A DNA stretch of 33,004 bases, from NCBI GenBank assembly GCA_024638815.1, contig JAHEJM010000041.1, forward strand, positions 1 through 33,004. The letters are read 5' to 3'. Under the pieces are notes generated by a model. It was not told the DNA's origin. It did no database searches and saw nothing but the letters and a program-made list of their open reading frames with translations. The stretch comes from Acidimicrobiales bacterium. GTDB taxonomy: Bacteria; Actinomycetota; Acidimicrobiia; Acidimicrobiales; SZUA-35. Positions within the stretch are counted from its first letter, which is position 1. The number at the start of each line of letters is the position of its first letter. The translations under genes and the position numbers were made by a program. Positions 14,341 to 22,146 of this stretch are shown one piece after another.

Positions 14341-15402
14341 CTACCGGGCCCGGCCGAAGAAGGCCAGCACCCGGGTTTGTGGGTCGGCCGTCTTCTCGAC
14401 CTGGATGCGGGGTCCGAACTGGCCGCTGGCCCGCATGGCCTCATCGGCGGCGTCGTCCACCGAGTCGGTCATGGGCAGCATCCAGTCGATCAGGTCGGGG
14501 TCGATGGTGTCGTCCAGACCACCGGCCCGGGCCAGATCCCAGGAGTGGACGGCAAGATCCGGGGTGACGATCATGTCGATGGCGGCGGCCAGTGGCATCG
14601 GGCCGAGCGGTCCCAGCTCCACCGTGGACTCGGCGATGGCGGCATCGTCTAGGGCCCTGCGAAGGGTGGATTCGACGGCGTGCCAGCGGTCGACGGGGTC
14701 CTCGCCGTCGACCATCTCGAAGCGGAGGCCGGCTTGGGAGAACAGCGCAGGTATCCACTCCGTCACGTGGTTCACCACATCACGGCCGGTCCAACCCTCG
14801 CATGGCGAATCGGCATCCCAGTCCGACGGTGCCATGGCTCGAACCCGAGCGGCGAAACCGTCGGCGGCGCGCTCGTAGCGGTCGCCTGCCGTGAGGTCGG
14901 GGCCGGAGATTCCGGCGGCCAGCAGCCGGTCGAGCTTGGCGTAGCCCTGGTTGACCCCGACCTCCATACCGCTTCGGAGCCAGGCGTCCCGTCCTTCGAA
15001 CGAATCGACGAGCGATTGGGCGTGGAGTCGGGTACGCCCCTGACCAAGATCCTCGAACCGGAGGGTCTCGAGGGCAACATCATCGGGTAGGCCCTCCCAG
15101 GTGAAGGTCTGCACGATGCGATCGGGGCGGACGTCATGAAAGCAGCCCCGGAAGCTGTGAATCTCACCGTTGCTGGTGGAGGTGAAGCGCCAGCTCCCCC
15201 CAGCGGTGGCGTTCCAATGGTCGATGGCGGTGGGTGTGTTCTCGGGCCCGATCCACCGGGCGAACAGGTCCGGGTCGGTGTGGGCCCGGAACAGTTGGTC
15301 CACGGTGGCGTTGAAATCCCGCGTGATCCGAATGATGGGAAGGTCGGGATCGGCCTCGATCGTCGCCTCGGGAACGGGGGCGGTGTCAGGGTTTGTGGTC
15401 AT
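14341..15402 (-). CDS. SRPBCC (AHSA1-like) plus TIGR03086-type fusion protein
   Basis: A 353-residue cytoplasmic protein; ATG 15402 overlaps the ArsR stop as ATGA, so translation is coupled. Residues about 22-160 are an AHSA1/SRPBCC ligand-binding domain (IRITRDFNATVDQLFRAHTDP, RWIGP, GGSWRF, FRGCFHDVRPDRIVQTF, HAQSL). Residues about 170-350 match the DinB-like mycothiol-dependent maleylpyruvate isomerase family, TIGR03086 branch (RYERAADGFAARVRAM, SPCEGWTGRDVVNHVTEW, LAAAIDMIVTPDLAVHSWDLARA, ASGQFGP). The His of NHVTEW and VHSWDLARA are the usual metal ligands. ArsR-SRPBCC pairs are common in actinobacteria; the substrate is unknown. The fusion of the two domains suggests they act on the same small ligand. 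Confidence 0.85.
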   Translation of the reverse strand: MTTNPDTAPVPEATIEADPDLPIIRITRDFNATVDQLFRAHTDPDLFARWIGPENTPTAIDHWNATAGGSWRFTSTSNGEIHSFRGCFHDVRPDRIVQTFTWEGLPDDVALETLRFEDLGQGRTRLHAQSLVDSFEGRDAWLRSGMEVGVNQGYAKLDRLLAAGISGPDLTAGDRYERAADGFAARVRAMAPSDWDADSPCEGWTGRDVVNHVTEWIPALFSQAGLRFEMVDGEDPVDRWHAVESTLRRALDDAAIAESTVELGPLGPMPLAAAIDMIVTPDLAVHSWDLARAGGLDDTIDPDLIDWMLPMTDSVDDAADEAMRASGQFGPRIQVEKTADPQTRVLAFFGRAR

Positions 15403-15809
15403 GATGCCGGCCTTTTCCTTCGTGGTTGTGGGTCGTCTGTGCCTTGGTCGGCCGGGTCTGAGGTGTCCATTGCCGCCAGGACATCGTCGAGCCGTCGGTA
15501 TCGGGCCTCGATCCGGCGGCGAGCGCGCTCGATCCATGCGGTCATCAGATCGAACACCTCGGCTTCGAGATGCACGGGTCGGCGCTGGGCGTCACGGCTG
15601 CGATGAACGACCCCGGCATCCTCGAGGACCTTGAGGTGCTTCGACACCGCTTGAATGGTCATGTCGTACGGCTCGGCCAGTTCGGTCACGGTGGCGTCGC
15701 CCTCGGTCAACCGGGCCACCATGTCCCGACGGGTCGGGTCGGCCAGTGCGGCGAACACGGCGTCAAGTCCGTCGTTCGGTGGGGTGAGAGTGCCGGGCTG
15801 ATTGGTCAT
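15399..15809 (-). CDS. ArsR-family repressor
   Basis: A 136-residue winged-helix regulator, ATG 15809. HTH at 41-68: VTELAEPYDMTIQAVSKHLKVLEDAGVV; first helix DAVFAALADPTRRDMVARL is the standard ArsR/SdpR-like opening. No Cys metal-binding motif (no CVC), so it is probably not a metal sensor. The C-terminal part is Arg-rich (RARRRIEARYRR, basic tail). It is cotranscribed with the SRPBCC/TIGR03086 gene (4-bp overlap). A strong promoter and two near-palindromic operators lie 31-93 bp upstream, consistent with autorepression. The ligand is unknown; the SRPBCC partner could bind or remove the inducer. Confidence 0.9.
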   Translation of the reverse strand: MTNQPGTLTPPNDGLDAVFAALADPTRRDMVARLTEGDATVTELAEPYDMTIQAVSKHLKVLEDAGVVHRSRDAQRRPVHLEAEVFDLMTAWIERARRRIEARYRRLDDVLAAMDTSDPADQGTDDPQPRRKRPAS

Positions 15810-15839
15810 AGGTCTGGCCGGGGGGATTGGTCCTTGTGC

Positions 15840-15855
15840 TCAACCGAGTGGTTGA
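15840..15855. promoter_or_regulatory. ArsR operator 1
   Basis: TCAACCGAGTGGTTGA, a 16-bp near-perfect palindrome covering the predicted transcription start. Matches operator 2 at 14 of 16 positions. Confidence 0.7.
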
Positions 15856-15861
15856 ACACGT

Positions 15862-15890
15862 AGACTATTGTTGTTTCGGCGTGTAGTCAA
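15862..15890 (-). promoter_or_regulatory. Promoter of the arsR operon
   Basis: On the minus strand TTGACT (15890-15885), a 17-nt spacer, then TAGTCT (15867-15862). This is a near-ideal vegetative promoter. The expected start is near 15855, giving about 46 nt of leader before ATG 15809. Both operators overlap it. Confidence 0.75.
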
Positions 15891-15902
15891 CTGATTGGTT
15901 GA
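15887..15902. promoter_or_regulatory. ArsR operator 2
   Basis: TCAACTGATTGGTTGA, 47 bp (centre to centre) from operator 1 and overlapping the -35 element. The half-site TCAAC/GTTGA is the same in both. Confidence 0.7.
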
Positions 15903-16105
15903 ATAGCCGTCCCACCAGTTGCGGGAGGCAAACACGAGGTGGACGTGCGCAGCACGGCCACACGCAGCTACCTCTGTGATCGCGACAACAAGTGGAAGCG
16001 CGACCTCGTGGCCTGAACAAGGCGACGGCGGGCAATCCGCTCCACTCCTGCAACTTGAAAATCGAGTAGCCGGGGCCCCGATGGCCGCTGGCGGGCCGAA
16101 CGGAG

Positions 16106-16111
16106 TAGGAT
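16106..16111 (+). promoter_or_regulatory. Possible -10 element for the VOC gene
   Basis: TAGGAT, 8 nt before ATG 16120. The same stretch (GGAGTAGGA) could instead act as a Shine-Dalgarno, so this is ambiguous. The gap 15903-16119 holds no gene I can support. Confidence 0.3.
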
Positions 16112-16119
16112 CCCCGGGT

Positions 16120-16476
16120 ATGCAGCGCCGACGATCGGATCGCATCGTGGCCAAGACCGTTCTCCCGGTCGTCGATATGAATGAAGCCGTCGACTTCTAT
16201 CGCCGGCTCGGTTTCGAGGTCGAAGCCTTCGACGGCGGCTACGCCTGGGTCCGCCACGACGGCGAGGAGATCCTCCATCTGGCCGCCCATCCCGACATGG
16301 CCGTCGCAGCCAATCGGGCCGCCGGCTACCTCCATGTCCAAGACGCCGGTCGGTGGTATGAGGCCTGGAGCGGGCACGTCGACGTCGGGCCACTGGAGGA
16401 TCATGCCTGGGGCATGCGGGAGTTCGCCGTCCGGGATCCGTCGAACAACCTATTGCGCGTTGGGCAAAACACCTAA
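16120..16476 (+). CDS. VOC-fold protein, bleomycin-resistance/glyoxalase type
   Basis: A 118-residue single-domain protein from ATG 16120, about the usual length of the bleomycin-binding type. It has the expected beta-alpha-beta pattern: AKTVLPVVDMNEAVDFYRRLGFEVE, then GYAWVRHDGEEILHLAAH, GYLHVQD, and WGMREFAVRDPSNNLLRVGQ at the end. Ble-type proteins bind a ligand between two protomers; the metal ligands of true glyoxalase I are not complete here. It probably binds a small molecule or toxin, but substrate and role are unknown. Stand-alone gene beside the ArsR operon, which is divergent. Confidence 0.85.
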   Translation: MQRRRSDRIVAKTVLPVVDMNEAVDFYRRLGFEVEAFDGGYAWVRHDGEEILHLAAHPDMAVAANRAAGYLHVQDAGRWYEAWSGHVDVGPLEDHAWGMREFAVRDPSNNLLRVGQNT

Positions 16477-16604
16477 GGAGTGCTGAGGCCAATGAACCGG
16501 CTCCGCTGGGTAGATGAGCCCCGACGGTTCCAATTCCGATCGGTATCCGCCATTCTTGTACTTGCGCGGCTAGGATGCCGAGTGGCAGGGCGGTAGGACC
16601 ATTC

Positions 16605-17831
16605 ATGTCTTTTTTGCATACCTACACAGCCCGTCGGGCCGTAGTAGCCCTCGCCATCGCCCTCATGCTGGGGGTCATGGCGCTCCCCTCCGACGCTCAG
16701 GATCTTTCGGAGGAGATAAGGGAGCTCAAAGAGGAGCAGGAACAGGTCAAGGCCCAGAAGGAGGCCAAGGCCAAGGACATCGAGGTGGTCACGGCCACGG
16801 TCGAGGAGTTGACCGACGCCCTGGCCGTGCTTACCGCCCAGGTCAACGAGCAGGAGACCAAGCTTGACGCGGCCCGGACCCAGCTCAAGCTGGCCGAGGC
16901 CCGCTTCGCCGAGGCCACGGCCGCAGTCGAGGAGAAAAAGGCCGAGATCGAGGCCCTGAAGATCCAGGTCCAGGCTCAGGCCATCTCGGCCTTCGTCGGG
17001 GCCCAGGACACCCACCCCAATCCCGTGATCGATGACGTCGATCCCAACGAGGCGGTCCGTCGCCGGTCCTTGGTCCTTTCGGTGACCCGCCAGGATATCG
17101 ATCTCGGCGAGCAACTGAAGGACGCCCAGGACGAGCTGGCCATCCAGCAGGCCCTCGCCGACGAGGCGGCCAGGGAGGCCGCCGAGTATCGGGACGCCAT
17201 CGAGGCCGATCTCATCCAACTCCAGGCGGCCGAGGAACAGCAGGCCGAGCTGGCGGACGCAGCCGAGGCCCGCCTCGAGGCCCGCCTGGCCGAGCAGGCC
17301 ATTCTCGAGGATATGGAATCGCAGCTGGCCGGTGAAATCAAGGAGAAGAACGACGAACTGGCCCGCCAGGCTGCCCTTGCCGCCGCTCGACGCAGGTCGC
17401 AGGCACCGGCCTCGGTGGGCAACATCCGTTATCCGTCGGCCGACCAGATCGTCAAGGTTCAAACTTTCTGGGTTCACGAAGACATTGCCGGCGACCTGAA
17501 TCGGTTGTTGAACGACGCCCGGGCCGCCGGCATCGAGTTCGGAGGCTGGGGTTACCGCGATCATCAGCGCCAGATCGAGCTGCGTCGAGCCCACTGCGGG
17601 AGTTCGAACTACGCCATCTGGCAGATGTCGTCATCCCGATGCCGGCCACCGACGGCCAGACCCGGCTACTCCCAACATGAGCAGGGCAAGGCCATCGACT
17701 TCACCTACAACGGTCGCAGCATCGGTACCCGGTCCAGCCCCGGGTACAAGTGGTTGGCGGCCAACGCTCACAAATACGGGCTCTACAACCTGCCCAGCGA
17801 GCCCTGGCACTGGTCCGTCAACGGGAATTAG
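16605..17831 (+). CDS. Secreted coiled-coil M15 peptidase (copy 1)
   Basis: 408 residues; ATG 16605 with AGGA six nt upstream. Residues 1-32 are a signal peptide (ARRAVVALAIALMLGVMA, cleavage near SDAQ). Residues 33-270 form long coiled coils interrupted by AISAFVGAQDT (about 127-137), a hairpin layout like that of EnvC or RipC. Residues about 290-408 are a VanY/D,D-carboxypeptidase M15 domain: FGGWGYRDHQRQIELRR, PGYSQHEQGKAIDF with zinc ligands His358 and Asp365, and SEPWHWS with catalytic Glu399 and zinc ligand His402. Four Cys-containing segments near HCGSS and SRCRPP probably form a disulfide. It likely trims peptide stems of peptidoglycan outside the membrane. The next gene is a paralogue. 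All catalytic residues are present. Confidence 0.9.
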   Translation: MSFLHTYTARRAVVALAIALMLGVMALPSDAQDLSEEIRELKEEQEQVKAQKEAKAKDIEVVTATVEELTDALAVLTAQVNEQETKLDAARTQLKLAEARFAEATAAVEEKKAEIEALKIQVQAQAISAFVGAQDTHPNPVIDDVDPNEAVRRRSLVLSVTRQDIDLGEQLKDAQDELAIQQALADEAAREAAEYRDAIEADLIQLQAAEEQQAELADAAEARLEARLAEQAILEDMESQLAGEIKEKNDELARQAALAAARRRSQAPASVGNIRYPSADQIVKVQTFWVHEDIAGDLNRLLNDARAAGIEFGGWGYRDHQRQIELRRAHCGSSNYAIWQMSSSRCRPPTARPGYSQHEQGKAIDFTYNGRSIGTRSSPGYKWLAANAHKYGLYNLPSEPWHWSVNGN

Positions 17832-17982
17832 CCCGACACCACCGGTGGCAAACGAACGGTAAAGGTCGAGTCGTATTTGGGTATCGCCGGTGTAAGATGC
17901 TCGGGCATCTAGCATTACAGTAGCGTTTCGACAATCGGCGTAATAGTCGGAGCAACCAGCGCCGGATGGCGTCGGAACAGCA

Positions 17983-19239
17983 ATGTGTCACTTGGCGGTG
18001 TCTCTGTTGGCGAGCATAGGAAAAGTGCTGAGTCCTCGGCGGATGGTGGTCTTCCTGGCGGTGGCGTTCGTCGTCGGCGGTGCGGGCTATCCGTCCATCG
18101 CACAGGAGACGACCACCACAAGCACTGCACCCCCGACCTCGGAGACCACGACCACCACGGCCGCTCCCACCACCACTACCACGGCAGCTCCGACCACTAC
18201 CGCTGCTCCGACCACCACGGCCGCTCCGACCACCACCACTCCGGCGGAGACCACCACCACTGCGGCCGAGACGACCACCACGGCCGCTCAGACCACCGTC
18301 ACCAAGGTCGAGCCGGTGGACGACGAGGTTACCGACAACGCCCCAACCGGTCGGGTGTCGGAGAACCTGGCCGCTTCGTTGGCCGAATGGAACAACCGGG
18401 TCAAGGACAAGGAAGCGGAACTGGAGAAGTCGGAGGCCCGCCTCGGCCAGCTCGAGGGCCGGGCCGAAGGCATCCAGGCAGAGATCGAGGAGACCCGTCG
18501 CCGTATCGCCGAACTCGAGTCCACGGTGGTCCGACAGGCCATCAACTCGTTCCAGGAACCCGACGGCACCACCATCGATCTGCTCAACGCGGCCGAGACC
18601 ACGGTGGGCATGCGGGCTCGGACACTGCTGAATCAGGCCGTGACCAAGGATCTCGACGTGGTCGAGGAACTGCGGGCGGCCAAGGAGAACCTCCGTATCC
18701 AGCAGGCCCTGGCCGATCAGGCTGCGGCCGATGCCGACGCCGCCACCGAGGACCTACAGGCTGAGCTCCAAGAGCTGGAGGAGGCCCGGGACAAGAAGGC
18801 CGTGTTCACGTCACAGGCTGCGGCCAGCCTCGGCGTGGTCACGGAGGCCGACATCGTCACCGTCCGGGGCTTCGAGGTTCACAAGACCATCGCCGACAAC
18901 GTGGCCGGTTTGGTCGACGCCGCGGCGGCCGAAGGTATCAATCTCGGGGGTGGTGGCTATCGCTCGTTCGAGCGTCAGATCGCCACTCGGCGGAACAACT
19001 GCGGAACGTCCCACTACGCCATTTGGGAGATGTCAGCAGGCGGGTGCCGCCCACCGACGGCCCGGCCCGGTGCCTCGATGCACGAGAAGGGCCTGGCCCT
19101 CGATCTGACCTGCGACGGTTCCCTCATCCGGAGCCGAGGCAGCCGATGCTTCCAGTGGCTCGCCGCCGGCAACGCCGCCTTCTGGGGTTTCAAGAATCTG
19201 CCCAGCGAACCCTGGCACTGGTCCACCAACGGTCGCTAG
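17983..19239 (+). CDS. Secreted coiled-coil M15 peptidase (copy 2) with Thr-rich linker
   Basis: 418 residues from ATG 17983 (GGA 6 nt upstream); GTG 18025 with AGGA just before it is an alternative and would still leave a signal peptide. Hydrophobic segment VVFLAVAFVVGG, then a Thr/Ala/Pro repeat region of about 65 residues (about 44-105) absent from copy 1, a coiled coil (about 120-285) with ALINSF-like break RQAINSFQEPDG, and an M15 domain: GGGGYRSFERQIATRR, HEKGLALDLTCDG with His367 and Asp374, and SEPWHWS with Glu409 and His412. The Cys pattern of copy 1 is kept and one more pair is added. The linker may span the wall or keep the enzyme extended. Tandem duplication with copy 1 is clear. 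A possible -10 TAAGAT lies at 17893-17898. Confidence 0.9.
   Translation: MCHLAVSLLASIGKVLSPRRMVVFLAVAFVVGGAGYPSIAQETTTTSTAPPTSETTTTTAAPTTTTTAAPTTTAAPTTTAAPTTTTPAETTTTAAETTTTAAQTTVTKVEPVDDEVTDNAPTGRVSENLAASLAEWNNRVKDKEAELEKSEARLGQLEGRAEGIQAEIEETRRRIAELESTVVRQAINSFQEPDGTTIDLLNAAETTVGMRARTLLNQAVTKDLDVVEELRAAKENLRIQQALADQAAADADAATEDLQAELQELEEARDKKAVFTSQAAASLGVVTEADIVTVRGFEVHKTIADNVAGLVDAAAAEGINLGGGGYRSFERQIATRRNNCGTSHYAIWEMSAGGCRPPTARPGASMHEKGLALDLTCDGSLIRSRGSRCFQWLAAGNAAFWGFKNLPSEPWHWSTNGR
18112..18300 (+). repeat. Low-complexity Thr/Ala/Pro codon repeat
   Basis: Imperfect short-period repeats built on ACCACC and GCCGCTCC codons encode the TTTAAP-type linker of the second M15 peptidase. Such tracts expand and contract by slippage, so length probably varies between strains. 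Confidence 0.8.
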
Positions 19240-19251
19240 CGCCCACGGCAC

Positions 19252-19257
19252 TACCCT
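19252..19257 (+). promoter_or_regulatory. -10 element for leaderless amidase message
   Basis: TACCCT, 6 nt before GTG 19264, no Shine-Dalgarno between. Fits TANNNT; -35 unclear. Confidence 0.35.
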
Positions 19258-19263
19258 GACCGT

Positions 19264-20709
19264 GTGACAACGTCGCTCGATGCTGTAGCAGCCCTCGAGC
19301 TGCTGGACGGGCGGACCCTATCGGCCCGGGAGTTGGTGAGCGACTGCCTGGACCGCATCGAGCAGATCGATCCCGCCGTCAACGCCATGGTCACCGTGGT
19401 GGGGGAGCAGGCGTTGGCCGCTGCCAGGGGGATCGACGCTCGCCGGGCCCGAGGTGAGCCGGTGGGACCCCTGGCCGGGCTGCCGGTGGCGATCAAGGAC
19501 CTGCAGGACACGGCCGGCATCACCACCACCCTGGGAGCATTCCCCGACCGGGTTCCCGAGCGTGACGCCGGCATTGTGGCCCGGATCCGGGCCGCCGGCG
19601 GGATCATCGTGGCCAAGACCAACATCCCCGAGCGCAGCATCGGGGCCAACACCGTCAACCGCATCACCGGAGCCACCGCCAATCCCTTCGACCCGAACAA
19701 GACCTGTGGCGGGTCGTCGGGTGGTTCGGCCGTGGCGCTGGCCACCGAGATGGTACCCCTGGCCACCGGATCCGATCATGGCGGGAGCATCCGTATCCCG
19801 GCCTGTTATTGCGGCGTGGTCGGGCACCGGGCCACCCCCGGGGTGGTGCCGTTCGAGGAGCGGGCCATGACCCAGACCTTCTACAGCGTGCAGGGCCCGA
19901 TGGCCCGCACCGTGGCCGACACCGCCCTGCTGCTGTCGGTCATTGCCGGCCGGACTTCGGGCCACGACCCAATGGCCTTCCCCCTGGATACGATCGGATT
20001 CCGTCGATTGGCGCCGGTCGACGTCGAGGGGCTGCGGGTCGGGGTGAGCGAGGATCTGGGTGGGGTCGTGGTGTCGAGCTCGGTGCGGGAGGTGTTTCGC
20101 CGCCGGGTGGAAGTGCTGGCCGACCACGGGGCCGAGTGTGTCGAGGTGCCCCTGAACCTGGCCGACGGCCCCGAGGTCGACTGGCGGTTGCGGGCCGATG
20201 TGTTCGCCACCTACTACCACCACGAGGCCCGGACGTGGGATGACGACTTCAACCCCAACATCCGAGCCACCTACGACGAAGCCCTGGCCACCCCGGTGGC
20301 CGAGATTGCCCGGGCCCGCCACCGGCAGATGGAGCTGTACCGGCATATGGTCGCGGTGGTTGCCGATGTGGACGTGATCGTGTGCCCCGGCGTGGCCGTG
20401 CCGGCCTTTCCGTGGACCGACCCGTATCCCACCGACATCGACGGCCATCCGGTCGAGAACTACATGGCCTGGCTGGGGCTGACGTCGGCCGTTACTGTGG
20501 TGGGGCATCCGGTGACGGTGGTGCCGGCCGGCGTCGACGACACCGAAATGCCCTTCGGTGTCCAGCTGATCGGCCCGGCCTACGGCGATCATCGGCTGCT
20601 GTCGGTGGCCGCCGCCATCGAGCCGCTGTTCGAACGACCCCGCCCCGATCTCGATGCCCTTCGATCCCTCCCCGACGACCACGCCCGACGGCTCCGAGAC
20701 GTTCGCTGA
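19264..20709 (+). CDS. Amidase signature family enzyme
   Basis: 481 residues, GTG 19264 (no ribosome site; probably leaderless). The Ser-cisSer-Lys triad is visible: Lys78 in LPVAIKDL, Ser151-152 in CGGSSGGSA, and the nucleophile Ser175 in GSDHGGSIRIPA. The rest has the usual layout, with KTNIPERSIGANT before the core and FGVQLIGPAYGDHRLL at the C-terminus. It hydrolyses a carboxylic amide, releasing ammonia or an amine; the substrate cannot be read from the sequence. It is not GatA in context: no gatB or gatC is nearby, and the downstream gene is a CoA-ligase-like protein overlapping it by 56 bp. Together they could turn an amide into an acyl-CoA, which is inference. Confidence 0.9.
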   Translation: MTTSLDAVAALELLDGRTLSARELVSDCLDRIEQIDPAVNAMVTVVGEQALAAARGIDARRARGEPVGPLAGLPVAIKDLQDTAGITTTLGAFPDRVPERDAGIVARIRAAGGIIVAKTNIPERSIGANTVNRITGATANPFDPNKTCGGSSGGSAVALATEMVPLATGSDHGGSIRIPACYCGVVGHRATPGVVPFEERAMTQTFYSVQGPMARTVADTALLLSVIAGRTSGHDPMAFPLDTIGFRRLAPVDVEGLRVGVSEDLGGVVVSSSVREVFRRRVEVLADHGAECVEVPLNLADGPEVDWRLRADVFATYYHHEARTWDDDFNPNIRATYDEALATPVAEIARARHRQMELYRHMVAVVADVDVIVCPGVAVPAFPWTDPYPTDIDGHPVENYMAWLGLTSAVTVVGHPVTVVPAGVDDTEMPFGVQLIGPAYGDHRLLSVAAAIEPLFERPRPDLDALRSLPDDHARRLRDVR

Positions 20710-22117
20710 TCTCTGCTCGTCGGGATTGGTCGTTCATCATGATCTCGGAACGGTCGATGCCTCCGAGCTGATCGAACCGGCCCTGGACTGGGCCCGGCGA
20801 TGGACCGAGGCCGGGCTGGAACCCGGGCACCGCATCGGGCTCTGGTTGGCCAACGGCCGCCGCTATTTGGAGGCGCTGGCCGCCTGCGCCGTCGGTGGTT
20901 TCGTGGCCGTGTCGGTCAACACCCGATGGTCGCAGGCCGAAGCCGACACCGTGCTGAGACGGTCCGGGGCCCGACGGTTGGTCACCAACGACGATGACCG
21001 GGGGTTGTCCGGCGGTGGTCACGATCCGCTGGAGTTGGCGGCCGGGACGCCGTTTGTCGTCTTCACCACCTCGGGCACCACCAGCCGGCCCAAGATGGTG
21101 GTCCAGACCCGGGAGTCGATCGTGGCCCACGCCCGTGACGTGGCCGCTGCCGCCGGTTATCGCCCCGACCGGCCGGTGCTGGCGGCCATGCCCCTGTGCG
21201 GGGTGTTCGGCCTGGTCGGCGTCACCGGTGCGCTGGCCGCCGGTGCCCCCATCCATCTGCCGGCCGTCATCGATCCGGCAGCCCTGGCGGCAACGGTCGA
21301 GCGGGAACGGATCTGGGCCATGAACGGGTCGGACGATCTGTTCCACCGCATGGTGCGGACCGAGGCCGACCTCTCCTCGGTGCAGCTCGGGGGCTATGCC
21401 CGGTTCAACACGAGCCTTGGCGGCATTGTGGAGCGGGCCGAGGAGCGTGGTATGCGGCTCACCGGCCTCTACGGCATGAGCGAGGTCCAGGCCCTGTTCT
21501 CCATCCGGGATCCGTCGGGGCCGGCACCGGAACGGGCCCGGGCCGGGGGCACGGTGGTGTCGCCTCGAGCCGAGGTCCGGGTGGTCGACGATGAGATTCA
21601 GATCCGAGGCCCCAGCCTGTTCGCCGGCTACTTGACCGATGGAGGGTCGGCCGTCGACGACGAGCTGACCGCCGCTGCCTTCACCTTCGACGGTTGGTTT
21701 CGAACCGGGGACGCCGGCGCCATGGATCCGGATGGGGTTCACACCTTCGAGTACCGGTCCCGCATGGGGGATGTGTTGCGGCTCGGTGGGTTCCTGGTGG
21801 CACCGGCCGAAATCGAGCAGGTGCTGCTGACCATCGACGGTATCGAACAGGCCCAGGTGGTGACGGTCGACCGACCCGCCGGGGCTCGCCCGGTGGCCTT
21901 CATCATCGTCGACGACAACGTGGACGACAACGTTGACGAAGACGGGGTGATCGAGTACTGCCGCCGACGGCTGGCCCGATACAAGGTTCCGATCCGGGTG
22001 CTCACCATCGAGCGGTTCCCCACCACCCCGTCGGCCAATGGGACCAAGATCCAGAAGGTGAAGCTTCGAGAGCTGGCGGCCCGAGCCTTGGCGGTGCCGG
22101 GGGAAGTCGACGGCTAG
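20654..22117 (+). CDS. AMP-dependent acyl-CoA synthetase/ligase family protein
   Basis: 487 residues from ATG 20654, which overlaps the amidase end by 56 bp; a later start would shorten the N-terminus. Adenylation motifs: FTTSGTTSRPKMVV (P-loop), LYGMSEVQ, GWFRTGDAG, YRSRMGDVLRLGGFLVAPAEIEQ, and the C-terminal lysine motif in NGTKIQKVKLRE. It activates a carboxylic acid as acyl-AMP, usually then joined to CoA; the acid is unknown. Length is slightly below typical (about 500-550). A short acidic repeat VDDNVDDNVDEDG lies in the C-terminal domain loop. The overlap with the amidase implies co-expression. A terminator follows. Confidence 0.88.
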   Translation: MPFDPSPTTTPDGSETFADLCSSGLVVHHDLGTVDASELIEPALDWARRWTEAGLEPGHRIGLWLANGRRYLEALAACAVGGFVAVSVNTRWSQAEADTVLRRSGARRLVTNDDDRGLSGGGHDPLELAAGTPFVVFTTSGTTSRPKMVVQTRESIVAHARDVAAAAGYRPDRPVLAAMPLCGVFGLVGVTGALAAGAPIHLPAVIDPAALAATVERERIWAMNGSDDLFHRMVRTEADLSSVQLGGYARFNTSLGGIVERAEERGMRLTGLYGMSEVQALFSIRDPSGPAPERARAGGTVVSPRAEVRVVDDEIQIRGPSLFAGYLTDGGSAVDDELTAAAFTFDGWFRTGDAGAMDPDGVHTFEYRSRMGDVLRLGGFLVAPAEIEQVLLTIDGIEQAQVVTVDRPAGARPVAFIIVDDNVDDNVDEDGVIEYCRRRLARYKVPIRVLTIERFPTTPSANGTKIQKVKLRELAARALAVPGEVDG

Positions 22118-22122
22118 ATCTC

Positions 22123-22145
22123 TTGGGGGCGGAGCCCCCGAATTT
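22123..22145 (+). terminator. Rho-independent terminator of the amidase-ligase operon
   Basis: GGGGGC-GGA-GCCCCC stem (22125-22139) followed by GAATTTTG, six nt after the ligase stop. Clear intrinsic terminator. Confidence 0.85.
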
Positions 22146-22146
22146 T

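Noticed and set aside
15903-16119. Short frame ending RDNKWKRDLVA before the VOC gene
   Set aside because: Too short, no start with a ribosome site and no recognised family; could be a gene remnant but nothing supports it.
16473-17594. 373-residue Leu/Gly-rich frame antisense to the first M15 peptidase
   Set aside because: The leucine-rich pattern arises from the complement of Gln/Glu/Ala codons of the coiled coil, not from a leucine-rich repeat protein.
18112-18300. Short-period repeat that might be a CRISPR or regulatory array
   Set aside because: Period is a few codons, there are no spacers, and it encodes a continuous Thr/Ala/Pro linker in frame.
19318-20682. 454-residue open frame antisense to the amidase
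   Set aside because: His/Gly-rich shadow composition with no motifs; the amidase triad on the other strand is complete.
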